Shown: positions 1-9,048, counted from the first letter of the stretch. The stretch: 64,000 nucleotides of DNA from Flavobacteriaceae bacterium (GCA_002694465.1 NZMG01000003.1:310436-374435); one strand, 5' to 3'. Program-made: numbers and translations. Notes: generated by a model not told the origin, from the letters alone.

Positions 1-1
1 A

Positions 2-601
2 TATCCAAAATACAAATGGTATACTCCCGCCACAATTTCAAATTCCATAGGGCAAGGAGAGGTTTCATTAACCCCTATGCAAATGGTTAATTTTACAGCG
101 GCTATCGCCAATAGAGGCTACTTTTATAGGCCACACATTATTAAAAATATTGTTGGAGCCGATAGTATTCCTGAAAAATACACAGTGAAAAATTATACCA
201 CTATTGACCCGGAATATTTTGAACCAGTAATACAAGGAATGTATGACGTATATAATTACGGAACAGCCTCCCACCTTAAAATTCCAGGTATCGAAATTTG
301 CGGAAAAACCGGAACAGCAGAGAATTATATTCGTGTAAACGGAAAACGAATGCAATTAACAGACCACTCGGTATTTGTGGCATTTGCCCCAAAAGATGAT
401 CCAAAAATAGCCATTGCTGTTTTCGTTGAAAATGGCTATTGGGGCTCTCGCTGGGCGGGTAAAATTGCAAGCCTCCTAATTGAAAAATACCTTAAGGGAG
501 AAATTACTAGAAAAGACCTTGAAAACTTTGTACTAAATGGTAGTTTAATGGATGAATATAATAAACCGTATAGCGGTGAACCTTTTAAAATCAATCAGTA
601 A
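2..601 (+). CDS. mrdA: Penicillin-binding protein 2, C-terminal part (truncated by window edge)
   Basis: This is the end of a class B penicillin-binding protein, the transpeptidase that cross-links peptidoglycan during cell elongation. The reading frame is already open at base 2, so the Met at 77 is internal and not a start. Visible parts are SIGQGEVSLTPMQM near the left edge, typical of the PBP2 transpeptidase fold, and the KTGT box in CGKTGTAENY that forms part of the penicillin-binding active site. The stop overlaps the rodA start as TAATG, so the two are translationally coupled. PBP2 and RodA act as a transpeptidase/glycosyltransferase pair in the elongasome, and this pairing supports PBP2 rather than the division-specific PBP3. 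The N-terminal anchor and the catalytic Ser motif lie outside the window. Confidence 0.93.
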   Translation, partial: YPKYKWYTPATISNSIGQGEVSLTPMQMVNFTAAIANRGYFYRPHIIKNIVGADSIPEKYTVKNYTTIDPEYFEPVIQGMYDVYNYGTASHLKIPGIEICGKTGTAENYIRVNGKRMQLTDHSVFVAFAPKDDPKIAIAVFVENGYWGSRWAGKIASLLIEKYLKGEITRKDLENFVLNGSLMDEYNKPYSGEPFKINQ

Positions 602-1860
602 TGGGTGATTATAAAAGAAATGTACAGTTAGATTGGTTAACGATTTTTTCATACTTAGCCTTAGTATTTATTGGTTGGGTTAATATTTATTCTGCCTCTC
701 TAAGTGAATCATCTCTAGGGTTTTATGATTTTAATCAGATATATTTTAAACAGCTGGTATTTATTGTTACCAGCTTAGGACTAATTGTTTTCATATTAGC
801 ATTGGACGCAAAGTTTTATGAACGCTTTTCTAGCATTATTTATTTAGTGTCATTAGCTTCATTGTTAGGGCTATTTATCTTCGGAAAGAACGTAAATGGG
901 GCTACCTCTTGGTATTCTTTCGGCTCCATTGGACTTCAACCCAGCGAGTTTGCTAAAGCCGCCACGGCCTTGGCATTAGGAAAATATGTGAGTGATATTC
1001 AAACCAATATGAAGGAATTGAAACATCAGCTTCGTACCTTTCTTATTATAGCGTTACCTGCATTATTTATCATTCCCCAACCAGATCCAGGAAGCGCTTT
1101 GGTATATGCCGCTTTTGTTTTTCCATTATACCGTGAAGGATTAAACTATGTTTTTGTACTTATTGGATTTATTGCGGCGTTATTATTTGTGGGAACCCTG
1201 CTCATTGGTATTCAATGGATGATTTTAATAATCCTTAGCGTTTTATCGATTATACTTTTAAAGAAGAAAAAAAGAAATCGAATTAAGTGGTCTCAATATG
1301 CCATTATTGCTGCAGCCTGTATAGGATTTACATTTTCGGTGAGTTATGTTTTCAACACCGTTTTTGAACAACGCCATAGAGATCGTTTTAATATTGTTTT
1401 AGGAAAGGAAGTTGACGAAAAGGGAATTGGATACAATACCAACCAGAGTGAAATTGCGATTGGCAGTGGTAGTTGGACAGGAAAAGGATGGCTTCAAGGA
1501 ACGCAAACAAAAGGAAACTTTGTGCCAGAACAACACACCGATTATATTTTTAGTACCATTGGTGAAGAATGGGGCTTTCTTGGTTCCATTACGGTAGTAG
1601 GTCTATTTGTATTTTTAATTATTCGCCTTTTAATTTTGGCTGAAAGACAAAAATCTACCTTCGGAAGAGTTTACGGATATGGCGTCGCTTCCATCCTATT
1701 TTTTCACTTTTTTGTGAATGTGGGAATGGTAACTGGATTGTTTCCAACTATCGGAATTCCATTGCCTTTTATTAGTTATGGAGGTTCCAGCCTTTGGGGA
1801 TTTACTATTTTACTGTTTATTTTTGTGAAGTTAGATGCATCAAATTACATCAACCGATAA
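601..1860 (+). CDS. rodA: Rod shape-determining protein RodA (SEDS glycosyltransferase)
   Basis: A 419-residue polytopic inner-membrane SEDS protein that polymerises lipid II into glycan strands for cell elongation with PBP2. Family sequences visible are NGATSWYSFGSIGLQPSEF early in the protein, the extracellular loop with QSEIAIGSGSWTGKG, and PFISYGGSSLWGF near the end. A basic stretch (KKKKRNR, about residues 221-227) lies in a cytoplasmic loop. Length fits the family. The start overlaps the PBP2 stop by one base. About 108 bases beyond the stop lies a second, diverged copy of the gene's last 47 bases (see the pseudogene entry). Confidence 0.95.
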   Translation: MGDYKRNVQLDWLTIFSYLALVFIGWVNIYSASLSESSLGFYDFNQIYFKQLVFIVTSLGLIVFILALDAKFYERFSSIIYLVSLASLLGLFIFGKNVNGATSWYSFGSIGLQPSEFAKAATALALGKYVSDIQTNMKELKHQLRTFLIIALPALFIIPQPDPGSALVYAAFVFPLYREGLNYVFVLIGFIAALLFVGTLLIGIQWMILIILSVLSIILLKKKKRNRIKWSQYAIIAAACIGFTFSVSYVFNTVFEQRHRDRFNIVLGKEVDEKGIGYNTNQSEIAIGSGSWTGKGWLQGTQTKGNFVPEQHTDYIFSTIGEEWGFLGSITVVGLFVFLIIRLLILAERQKSTFGRVYGYGVASILFFHFFVNVGMVTGLFPTIGIPLPFISYGGSSLWGFTILLFIFVKLDASNYINR

Positions 1861-1908
1861 AGGGAGGAAAATCGAAAATTGTGAATCGTTCCTAGGGTGG
1901 CGAACAAC

Positions 1909-1943
1909 TTATTTTTTGTAGTTTCTTTGAATACAAAAAATAA
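1909..1943. terminator. Inverted repeat between convergent rodA and nuclease genes
   Basis: Two perfect 12-base arms (ttattttttgta at 1909-1920 and tacaaaaaataa at 1932-1943) flank an 11-base loop. The outer acaa/ttgt bases can add pairs with one bulge. It sits between converging genes and has T-runs on both strands, so a bidirectional terminator is the simplest reading, although the stem is almost all A/T and therefore weak. Confidence 0.45.
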
Positions 1944-1968
1944 TTGTGAAGGCGTAATAAAACAGCGT

Positions 1969-2015
1969 TGTTTATTTTTGTGAAGTTCGACGCATCCAAT
2001 TACATCAATCGCTAG
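1969..2015 (+). pseudogene. Remnant of a second rodA 3' end
   Basis: Bases 1969-2015 match the last 47 bases of rodA (1814-1860) with six mismatches. All six fall on third codon positions, counted back from the stop. Read in that phase it encodes FVKFDASNYINR and a stop, against FVKLDASNYINR in rodA, so five of the six changes are silent. This is the signature of a copy that diverged while still coding, and not of simple drift after duplication. The remnant is too short to make a product. Its last bases overlap the stop of the convergent nuclease gene. Confidence 0.75.
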
Positions 2016-2827
2016 CGTTTTCCCCAACTTTTTAAGTCTATACTTACTTCCAATTTCTCCTCAATAGCATCTGGTAAAGAGGAGAAGAAATCGATACCCG
2101 TTTTTGCTTCAATGTCATCAACGGGAACAACAAATTCATAAAATGATTCATTTGTAGCTTTATTCGGAATTAAGAAAGCCAACACTTTGAAGTTTCCATC
2201 TGAAGCATCTAAGATAATTTTATAAAACTCTTCGGGCACCGAAACATTTTCATCACCAATGGTTGGTAAACCCTCTTTTAAAACACCGCCCGTTACGACA
2301 TAAACTCCATCATACTTTTTTGCCCAATAGCGGACCTTTTGTTCTAAAAAGTTCCAAACACCCGAATTAAATTCTCTATTCTGCGGACTAATATTACTCG
2401 TTAAAAACGTTTCGTGATAAGCTTCATAGGAGAAGCGTCTATCCCCTGCTGGACAAAGGTGCCCTCTATCATAGCCAGAATTTTTATAGTTTCGCCAATC
2501 GGCTGAACCCGTTTTTACTTCTCTATCTTCCACAAAATAAGGCCTTTCAAATTCGTTATTTGATAGATGTGATTTGGAAAGCTCGTAAGCTACCCATTCG
2601 GCTTGCTCATGTGGTTCAGAATATGACAACGTAAAAAAACCATGAGTGACAATAGCACCCGTTGTAGAAGTAGGCAATAGATTTTCAGAAAATTCTTGAG
2701 AAGATTCAACCAAGACTTTTGACGTATCTGGGTACGCTTCTGTTTGCTTGTTTACATATTTTTCAGCATAATAAAGAATGGCAACTACTAGAATGGTTAA
2801 AATTGGATATAAGTATCTTCTATTCAT
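2012..2827 (-). CDS. DNA/RNA non-specific endonuclease, membrane-anchored
   Basis: A 271-residue beta-beta-alpha-metal (NucA/EndoG-type) nuclease. The signature DRGHLCPAGDR lies at about residues 120-130, with D120, R121, G122 and the catalytic H123. It is followed by NISPQNREFNSGVW, which carries the Asn metal ligand region. Residues 5-20 (YLYPILTILVVAILYY) form an N-terminal membrane anchor or uncleaved signal, placing the catalytic domain in the periplasm. These enzymes degrade DNA and RNA with little sequence preference; nutrient scavenging or handling of incoming DNA are both possible. It is the last gene of a leftward run, four bases after the permease gene. Its stop overlaps the rodA tail remnant. 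Confidence 0.9.
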   Translation of the reverse strand: MNRRYLYPILTILVVAILYYAEKYVNKQTEAYPDTSKVLVESSQEFSENLLPTSTTGAIVTHGFFTLSYSEPHEQAEWVAYELSKSHLSNNEFERPYFVEDREVKTGSADWRNYKNSGYDRGHLCPAGDRRFSYEAYHETFLTSNISPQNREFNSGVWNFLEQKVRYWAKKYDGVYVVTGGVLKEGLPTIGDENVSVPEEFYKIILDASDGNFKVLAFLIPNKATNESFYEFVVPVDDIEAKTGIDFFSSLPDAIEEKLEVSIDLKSWGKR

Positions 2828-2830
2828 ACA

Positions 2831-3934
2831 TTAATTCTTCACATCTAGCACATCTCGTAAGGCATTTCCCATGAGCATAAAGGCTGTAACTAAACTCATT
2901 ATGGCAATCCCAGGAATAATGGCTAAATAAGGTTTCCCCAAAATAATATAGGAGTAGTGATCTTTAATAATTCCACCCCAACTTGGCATAGGAGGTTGTG
3001 CACCGATACCTAAGAAACTCAATCCGCTTTCAATTAAAATAGCACCAGCAAAATTGGCGGCAGAAATAATAATTACTGGGGCTAAACTGTTTGGTAAAAT
3101 ATGGTTTATAATAATACGCCAATGACTAAATCCTAAGGACTTGGCAGCCGTTACATATTGCATTTGTTTCACACCCATTACCTGCCCTCTTACAACACGA
3201 GCCACCTCAACCCACATGGTAAGTCCAACCGCTATAAATACTTGCCAAAATCCTTTCCCCAACGCTAAGGTAATAGCAATGACCAATAGTAAGGTTGGAA
3301 TTGACCACGTAACATTAATAAGCCACATAATAGCAGCATCAACTTTCCCACCAAAATAACCTGCTGTTGCCCCTAAAGTTATCCCTATAATTAGAGAAAT
3401 AAACACCGCCACAAAACCAATAGCAAGCGATATTCTAATTCCAATAAGCATTCTACTTAACAAATCACGCCCGTATTTATCTGTGCCTAAAATGAATTTT
3501 CTTTCTGAAATATATTTGGAAGGTATTTCTTCCGCTTTAGTTACATTAATGAATGATGATAAAGGATATGACTTGTTTAAACCCGCTGTTCCATCGGAAG
3601 TATATTCGGTGATTTCTAAATCATTTTCTTTTAAGGTGTAATCTGAAATTGGAATTTCGGTATCTGTCGTCTTTTTTCCAAAGAAAAAAACGGATAACCC
3701 ACTTTGACTCACTTCTTTGGAAGGCAATGTTAGCATCTTTACCTTAAAACCCGGTGGTTTTGAATGAATGGAAAGATGCATTTGGTTGGCATTTTGAGAG
3801 TTGTCTGGTGCCAAAGCATACGCAAAAATGGCTATCAACACACAAATCATTAAAAATGAAAAACTAAAAACGCCCCAAAAGTTTTTCTTGAACTTTTGGA
3901 GCGCTATATTTCCCAATGATTTGGAAGGGACCAT
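2831..3934 (-). CDS. ABC transporter permease, DppC/OppC type
   Basis: A 367-residue inner-membrane permease of the peptide/nickel ABC family. One membrane helix lies at about residues 20-42. A long periplasmic segment of about 105 residues follows, then the family sequence GTDKYGRDLLSRML at about 150, then five or so more helices. The cytoplasmic EAA loop is seen as AAKSLGFSHWRIIINH, which docks onto the ATPase. The periplasmic segment is much longer than in the E. coli DppC/OppC proteins. No DppB-type partner, ATPase or substrate-binding protein lies nearby, so the rest of the transporter must be encoded elsewhere and the substrate cannot be read from context. It starts four bases after the protease gene and is probably co-transcribed with it. 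Confidence 0.88.
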   Translation of the reverse strand: MVPSKSLGNIALQKFKKNFWGVFSFSFLMICVLIAIFAYALAPDNSQNANQMHLSIHSKPPGFKVKMLTLPSKEVSQSGLSVFFFGKKTTDTEIPISDYTLKENDLEITEYTSDGTAGLNKSYPLSSFINVTKAEEIPSKYISERKFILGTDKYGRDLLSRMLIGIRISLAIGFVAVFISLIIGITLGATAGYFGGKVDAAIMWLINVTWSIPTLLLVIAITLALGKGFWQVFIAVGLTMWVEVARVVRGQVMGVKQMQYVTAAKSLGFSHWRIIINHILPNSLAPVIIISAANFAGAILIESGLSFLGIGAQPPMPSWGGIIKDHYSYIILGKPYLAIIPGIAIMSLVTAFMLMGNALRDVLDVKN

Positions 3935-3938
3935 AGGT

Positions 3939-6116
3939 TTAGTTTTTAATCTTGGCCACTTTTCCGTTTCTAATGTTATTAAGTTTTAAATCTTCAAGAA
4001 CATTTACGGCTTCTTCAACATAAATATCTTTTGCTAAACTTTTATGCCATCTTTTTCTTTTTTCCTGAAGCGTCGTATCTTGTTTCATCAAGGCTATTTC
4101 ACCTGGAAGTGAACGATAATTTAATTTATTATCATATTCTCCAATGGCATCAAACTTCTTGGTTTCCTCTTTACGTTTTTCAATATCCGCGGCATATTTT
4201 TCAAAATTAAGTGTTACGAAATTTTCATCTCTAGACCTCTTAATATACTTCGCATTTTCATCGATTAACCGAAGCTGCTCGCTCTTTGCCATGCGTTCTT
4301 TACTTCTATTAATAGTACCTTCATAATCGATGTAACCGTCCCAAACTTTATAGTTAGCGGGGCTTATTTTGTCATAAGGCAGCGGATTGTCATAATCTCT
4401 TTCCCCTATTTCAATATAGCTATAACGATCTGGCATGACCACATCACTTTTAACACCTTCAAGCTGGGTAGACCCTCCATTTACACGATAAAACTTTTGT
4501 GTGGTCAATTTTAATGCACCCATATCTCCCATATCATTTTGACGAAGCCATTGGTTAAGGTCTATCATATTTTGAACTGTCCCCTTACCGTACGACTGCT
4601 CACTACCTATAATTATAGCTCTTTTATAATCTTGCATCGCTGCCGCTAAAATTTCGGAAGCCGAAGCAGATAATTCATTCACTAATATTACTAATGGGCC
4701 GTCCCAAACTATTTCTTCATTTTCATCTTCCAACACTTCCTTTTTCTTTCCACCAGAAGCTACTTGCACCACAGGACCATCCTTTATAAACAATCCCGCT
4801 ATATCTACAGCAGTGCGTAAAGAACCTCCTCCATTATCGCGAAGATCCAAAACCAAACCTTCCACACCTTCGGCTTTTAGGTTTTCAATTTCCTTTTTTA
4901 CATCGGTAGCAGAATTACGTTCGCCATAATCTTTCATATCGAAATAAAATGCTGGAAGGTTAATAAGTCCAAACTTTTTATCTTCCTTTTCAATAAGCGT
5001 AGATTTTGCATAGGTTTCTTCAAGTTCTACCACATCTCTTGTAATTGTTTCCTCTTCTATGGTTCCATCTACTCGTTTAACAGTTAAGGTTACCTTGGTT
5101 CCTTTAGGGCCCTTAATAAGTTTTACGGCATCATCCACTCGCATTCCCACAATACTTACGGGTTCCTTTTCATCTTCTTGTTTCACTTTTAATATGGCAT
5201 CTCCTACCTCCATATGCTCACCGCGCCAAACCGGACCTCCACTTATTACCTCAACAATTGTGATGTAATCATTTTTCTTCTGAAGTCTCGCGCCAATTCC
5301 TTCTAATTTCCCACTCATTCGCAAGTCGAAACGATCGCGATCTGGTGGTGCAAAATAATTGGTGTGGGGATCAAATTCTTCAACTACCGTGTTTAAGAAT
5401 ACTGCAAAATAATCTTTGCGCTCAAGGTCGCTTGTGAAATCGTAATAATCATCTAAAGCAGTCATAGAGGTTTGACGTGCTTTAGCTTCCATTTCTTCAA
5501 GAGTTAGTTTTGCGTTATCACTTTCTATGTAGGCTTCACCTTTTTCTTCAGCTTCCTTTTTCTTTTTAGGAGCGTTATTTTTCTCCTCAACTAAGTCATA
5601 ATAATTAGAAATCGTTGAAAATTTAAGTTGTTGTCTCCAACGCTCTTTTAATTCTTCCTTTGAAGTCGAGTAAGGGAGTTTATCATAATCCACATTAATT
5701 TTTTCATCAACGGTGTAATCGAAAGGCTCGCTTAAAATTTCTTTGTAATATCCTTTAGATTCTTCAGCACGCTGCATATATCTATCATATACCACACTAA
5801 AAAAAGTGAGTTCTTTACTTCGGATTTGGTCATCAATTTCAGTTTCGTAAACGCTAAATTCTTCCAAGTCTGAAGCTAAAAAATACCGTTTTAATGGGTC
5901 CATTGCTTCGATAAAGTCTTTGTAGACTCCAGCAGAAAAGACATTGTCCATTTCTTTTGGATCATAATGCCCTTTTTCTAGTACATAGGTAATTAAATCT
6001 ACTAGTAATTTGTCCTTCTCAGGATCGTTAAATTCTTTTGAAGTAAAACTGCATGAGGCCACAGCCACAAAAACAGCAAGTAATAAAATTTTGAAATTCT
6101 TTTGCATAAAACTCAT
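3939..6116 (-). CDS. prc: Carboxy-terminal processing (tail-specific) protease, S41 family, lipoprotein
   Basis: A 725-residue S41A protease related to E. coli Prc/Tsp, which degrades or trims periplasmic proteins from their C-termini. The N-terminus has a lipoprotein signal ending AVASC; the start could also be the ATG at 6107, which fits the signal equally well. A PDZ domain follows at about residues 240-330. The catalytic domain contains NELSASASEILAA with the Ser nucleophile at about residue 485, and GSEQSYGKGTVQ with the general-base Lys about 25 residues later. A charged C-terminal domain of the Prc type completes it, and the length fits the long Prc subgroup. It heads a leftward operon with the permease and nuclease and is divergent from surE. 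Confidence 0.93.
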   Translation of the reverse strand: MSFMQKNFKILLLAVFVAVASCSFTSKEFNDPEKDKLLVDLITYVLEKGHYDPKEMDNVFSAGVYKDFIEAMDPLKRYFLASDLEEFSVYETEIDDQIRSKELTFFSVVYDRYMQRAEESKGYYKEILSEPFDYTVDEKINVDYDKLPYSTSKEELKERWRQQLKFSTISNYYDLVEEKNNAPKKKKEAEEKGEAYIESDNAKLTLEEMEAKARQTSMTALDDYYDFTSDLERKDYFAVFLNTVVEEFDPHTNYFAPPDRDRFDLRMSGKLEGIGARLQKKNDYITIVEVISGGPVWRGEHMEVGDAILKVKQEDEKEPVSIVGMRVDDAVKLIKGPKGTKVTLTVKRVDGTIEEETITRDVVELEETYAKSTLIEKEDKKFGLINLPAFYFDMKDYGERNSATDVKKEIENLKAEGVEGLVLDLRDNGGGSLRTAVDIAGLFIKDGPVVQVASGGKKKEVLEDENEEIVWDGPLVILVNELSASASEILAAAMQDYKRAIIIGSEQSYGKGTVQNMIDLNQWLRQNDMGDMGALKLTTQKFYRVNGGSTQLEGVKSDVVMPDRYSYIEIGERDYDNPLPYDKISPANYKVWDGYIDYEGTINRSKERMAKSEQLRLIDENAKYIKRSRDENFVTLNFEKYAADIEKRKEETKKFDAIGEYDNKLNYRSLPGEIALMKQDTTLQEKRKRWHKSLAKDIYVEEAVNVLEDLKLNNIRNGKVAKIKN

Positions 6117-6271
6117 AGCATCCTTTTTAAGACTTCTAAATTAGATAAAAAACCGTGCCAAGAAAGCATAATGATACTAATTTTTTGTTAAACCATTCTT
6201 CTAAAAAATTTAAAAATCAAAATTTAGAATTCAGGATTAATAACTGTATTTTTATATCATCAATAAATGCT

Positions 6272-7048
6272 ATGGAAAAAGACAAACCCCTTATCCTTGT
6301 TACTAACGATGATGGCATCACAGCTCCAGGTATTCGTACCCTTATTGAGGTAATGAACGAAATAGGTACTGTTTGTGTTGTTGCCCCAGATTCTCCACAA
6401 AGCGGTATGGGTCATGCCATTACGGTAAACGACACTTTATATTGTGATAATGTAATTATTGATAAAAACGCACCACAGACCGAATATAGTTGTAGCGGGA
6501 CACCCGCAGATTGTGTAAAACTTGCCACTAACGAGATTTTAAAACGCAAGCCTGATTTATGTGTTAGTGGGATTAATCACGGAAGTAATTCTTCCATTAA
6601 TGTGATTTATAGCGGAACGATGAGTGCCGCTGTGGAAGCAGGCACTTCGGGCATACCAGCGATAGGTTTTTCACTATTAGATTATTCTTTGAATGCGAAT
6701 TTTGAACCTATTAAAGCGTTTGTAAAAAAGATTACCTTAGAATGTTTGCAAAACGGATTACCCAAAGGGGTGGTCCTTAATGTAAATTTCCCAAAGCTTT
6801 CAGAAAAGGAAATTAAAGGCATAAAAGTTTGTAGACAGGCAAACGCACATTGGATTGAAAATTTCGACAAACGCAAAAGCCCCCTTGGAAGAGAATACTA
6901 CTGGCTCACTGGCGAGTTTGTAAATGAAGACAAAGGAGAAGATACTGATGAATGGGCACTAAAAAATGGGTATGTTTCAGTAGTGCCTGTCCAATTTGAT
7001 TTAACGGCACATCACGTGATAAAAGATATTAACTCTTGGGATATTTAA
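6272..7048 (+). CDS. surE: 5'/3'-nucleotidase SurE
   Basis: A 258-residue cytoplasmic nucleotidase that removes phosphate from nucleoside monophosphates. The metal-binding LVTNDDGITAPGI lies at the N-terminus and NHGSNSSINVIYSGTMSAA contains the second conserved block. I place the start at 6272 (MEKDKPLILV), because the frame stays open to 6155 but the extra residues upstream are low-complexity AT-derived sequence with no family match. The gene is followed after one base by a small membrane protein and then lpxB, a tight rightward operon. Confidence 0.94.
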   Translation: MEKDKPLILVTNDDGITAPGIRTLIEVMNEIGTVCVVAPDSPQSGMGHAITVNDTLYCDNVIIDKNAPQTEYSCSGTPADCVKLATNEILKRKPDLCVSGINHGSNSSINVIYSGTMSAAVEAGTSGIPAIGFSLLDYSLNANFEPIKAFVKKITLECLQNGLPKGVVLNVNFPKLSEKEIKGIKVCRQANAHWIENFDKRKSPLGREYYWLTGEFVNEDKGEDTDEWALKNGYVSVVPVQFDLTAHHVIKDINSWDI

Positions 7049-7049
7049 T

Positions 7050-7337
7050 ATGAAGAAAGAAATATTTATAGGATTCTTGGTAGGAATTATTAGCAATACT
7101 TTGGGAGTTATTGTATGTACTTTTATTGTTGCACAACTTAAAAACCAGGAGTTTGTTCACACATTTAATCTTTATCTAAATTCTCAAAATCTTTGGATGC
7201 TACTTACCTTAGGAGCATTACCCAATTTAGCCGCATTTTTTGGATTCTTGAAAATTAATAGAGAATATCGAGCTCGAGGTGTATTATTAGCAACGTTTGT
7301 CACAGCTATAACCGCTTATTTAATTTATTTTCTTTAA
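7050..7337 (+). CDS. Small membrane protein between surE and lpxB
   Basis: A 95-residue protein with about three hydrophobic helices (IGFLVGIISNTLGVIVCTF, then LWMLLTLGALPNLAAFFGF, then a C-terminal helix GVLLATFVTAITAYLIYFL). I do not recognise a family. It lies one base after surE and directly abuts lpxB, so its expression is tied to lipid A synthesis and nucleotidase genes. A role in the envelope is an inference from position only. Confidence 0.8.
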   Translation: MKKEIFIGFLVGIISNTLGVIVCTFIVAQLKNQEFVHTFNLYLNSQNLWMLLTLGALPNLAAFFGFLKINREYRARGVLLATFVTAITAYLIYFL

Positions 7338-8450
7338 ATGAAATATTATCTTCTTGCTGGCGAAGCGTCTGGGGATTTACATGGTTCCCATCTTATAAAA
7401 GCACTTAAAAAAGAAGATCCTAAAGCACAGTTTCGGTTTTGGGGAGGCGATCTTATGGCTGCCGAAGGTGGAGATTTAGTAGTTCATTATAAAGACAGAG
7501 CGATTATGGGCTTTGCCGAAGTGATTAAAAATCTTCCTAAAATCAAAAAGCTTTTTAACCTCTGCAAAAAAGATATTTCAGAATATAAACCCGATGCTCT
7601 TATTTTTATTGATAATTCTGGCTTTAACCTTCGCATTGCAAAATGGGCAAAACCGAAAGGTTTTAACACACATTATTATATCAGTCCACAAGTTTGGGCA
7701 TCTCGTGCCGGTCGGGTAAAAACTATAAAAAAGACCATCGACCATATGTATGTGGTGTTGCCGTTTGTAAAGGATTTTTATAAAAAATACGATTATCCTG
7801 TTCATTTTGTAGGACACCCATTACTTGATGCCATTTCTAATAGAAAACAAGCACTTCCTAGTATTTTTAGAGAGGAAAATAATCTTGATGAAAGACCCAT
7901 TATAGCTTTGCTTCCTGGGAGTAGAAAGCAAGAAATTTCTAAAATGTTGAAGGTGATGCTTTCTGTAGTGGATGAGTTTCAAGAATATCAATTTGTAATT
8001 GCAGGAGCGCCTAGTCAGGAAAAAGAATTTTACCTTCAGTTTATTGAAAAAGACAATGTTCATTTATTGCTTAATAAGACTTACGATTTATTGAGCTTGT
8101 CTCATGCAGCATTGGTTACTTCGGGGACGGCTACTTTGGAAACAGCCTTGTATAAAGTTCCGCAAGTGGTATGCTATAAGGGAGGCCGAATATCGTATGA
8201 AATTGCGAAACGCATTATCAAGTTAAAATACATTTCGCTAGTAAATCTTATACTCGATAAACCTGCTGTTACAGAGCTTATTCAAAATGATTTTACTTCA
8301 AAAAATTTAAAAAAAGAACTTACCAAAATTCTAGATGAATATTATCGTGCCGTGTTATTTTTGGATTATTACGACTTGGAAGTTGCTCTTGGAGGGAAAG
8401 GAGCGAGTGAAAAAACGGCAAAATTGATAGTTTCTACACTCACTAAATAA
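7338..8450 (+). CDS. lpxB: Lipid-A-disaccharide synthase
   Basis: A 370-residue GT19 glycosyltransferase that joins UDP-2,3-diacylglucosamine and lipid X to form the lipid A disaccharide at the inner face of the inner membrane. Diagnostic sequences are AGEASGDLHGS at the N-terminus, YYISPQVWASRAGR near residue 115, and LLPGSRKQEI near residue 194, part of the nucleotide-binding C-terminal lobe. Length fits the family. The ATG directly follows the stop of the small membrane protein, so the three genes form one unit. Confidence 0.95.
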   Translation: MKYYLLAGEASGDLHGSHLIKALKKEDPKAQFRFWGGDLMAAEGGDLVVHYKDRAIMGFAEVIKNLPKIKKLFNLCKKDISEYKPDALIFIDNSGFNLRIAKWAKPKGFNTHYYISPQVWASRAGRVKTIKKTIDHMYVVLPFVKDFYKKYDYPVHFVGHPLLDAISNRKQALPSIFREENNLDERPIIALLPGSRKQEISKMLKVMLSVVDEFQEYQFVIAGAPSQEKEFYLQFIEKDNVHLLLNKTYDLLSLSHAALVTSGTATLETALYKVPQVVCYKGGRISYEIAKRIIKLKYISLVNLILDKPAVTELIQNDFTSKNLKKELTKILDEYYRAVLFLDYYDLEVALGGKGASEKTAKLIVSTLTK

Positions 8451-8490
8451 TTTTTTTCATAATTTTAGCCATACCAAATCTATTGAAATT

Positions 8491-8988
8491 ATGAAAAACC
8501 TCACCCTACTTGTTTTCATAACTATTCTAATATCCTCGTGTGGCTCTACACGAAAACCAACCAACACCACTATTATTGGCGATACTTCCGTGTCTGTTAC
8601 TGCAAAAAAAGCAACTAAAATTGTAGATTTTGCAAAAAAGTTTGAAGGCACCCGATACAAATTTGGAGGTACTGATAAAAGAGGTATGGATTGTTCTGGC
8701 TTAGTATATGTTTCATTTAAAGAAGAAAATATTGCCCTCCCTAGAATTTCTAGAGATATGGCAACAAAAGGCATCCCTATTACTTTAAATGAGACTTCAG
8801 AAGGGGACCTGCTTTTTTTTCAAACAAATAAAAACAGACGTATCATAAATCACGTTGGATTGGTCATAGAAACTAAAAAAGGAGAAATTCTATTTATTCA
8901 TTCTACCTCTTCCCGAGGGGTCATTGTATCCTCTTTAGAGGAGGACTATTGGAAAGATGCTTTTGTAGAAGTTAGACGAATTATTTAA
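8491..8988 (+). CDS. NlpC/P60 family peptidoglycan peptidase, lipoprotein
   Basis: A 165-residue cysteine peptidase of family C40, which cuts the peptide stems of peptidoglycan. The lipobox ISSC gives a lipidated Cys at residue 17. The catalytic Cys68 is in MDCSGLVYVSF, His121 in NHVGLVIE, and a third polar residue, His137, in FIHSTS. This is the compact single-domain form, like E. coli Spr/MepS. It follows lpxB by 40 bases and may have its own promoter. Whether it acts as an endopeptidase in wall growth or in turnover cannot be told from sequence. Confidence 0.92.
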   Translation: MKNLTLLVFITILISSCGSTRKPTNTTIIGDTSVSVTAKKATKIVDFAKKFEGTRYKFGGTDKRGMDCSGLVYVSFKEENIALPRISRDMATKGIPITLNETSEGDLLFFQTNKNRRIINHVGLVIETKKGEILFIHSTSSRGVIVSSLEEDYWKDAFVEVRRII

Positions 8989-9048
8989 TTTTTTTTATCT
9001 TTAGGTTCCTTCCCGGTTACTTATTTAGGCGAATAAGATTCGCTAAAA

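Noticed and set aside
6155..6271. N-terminal extension of SurE from the first in-frame ATG
   Set aside because: The added residues are Asn/Lys/Phe-rich, AT-derived and unlike any SurE; the ATG at 6272 gives the family N-terminus.
8457..8774. 105-codon leftward ORF opposite the NlpC/P60 gene
   Set aside because: Shadow of a clear lipoprotein gene; no recognisable domain or start context.
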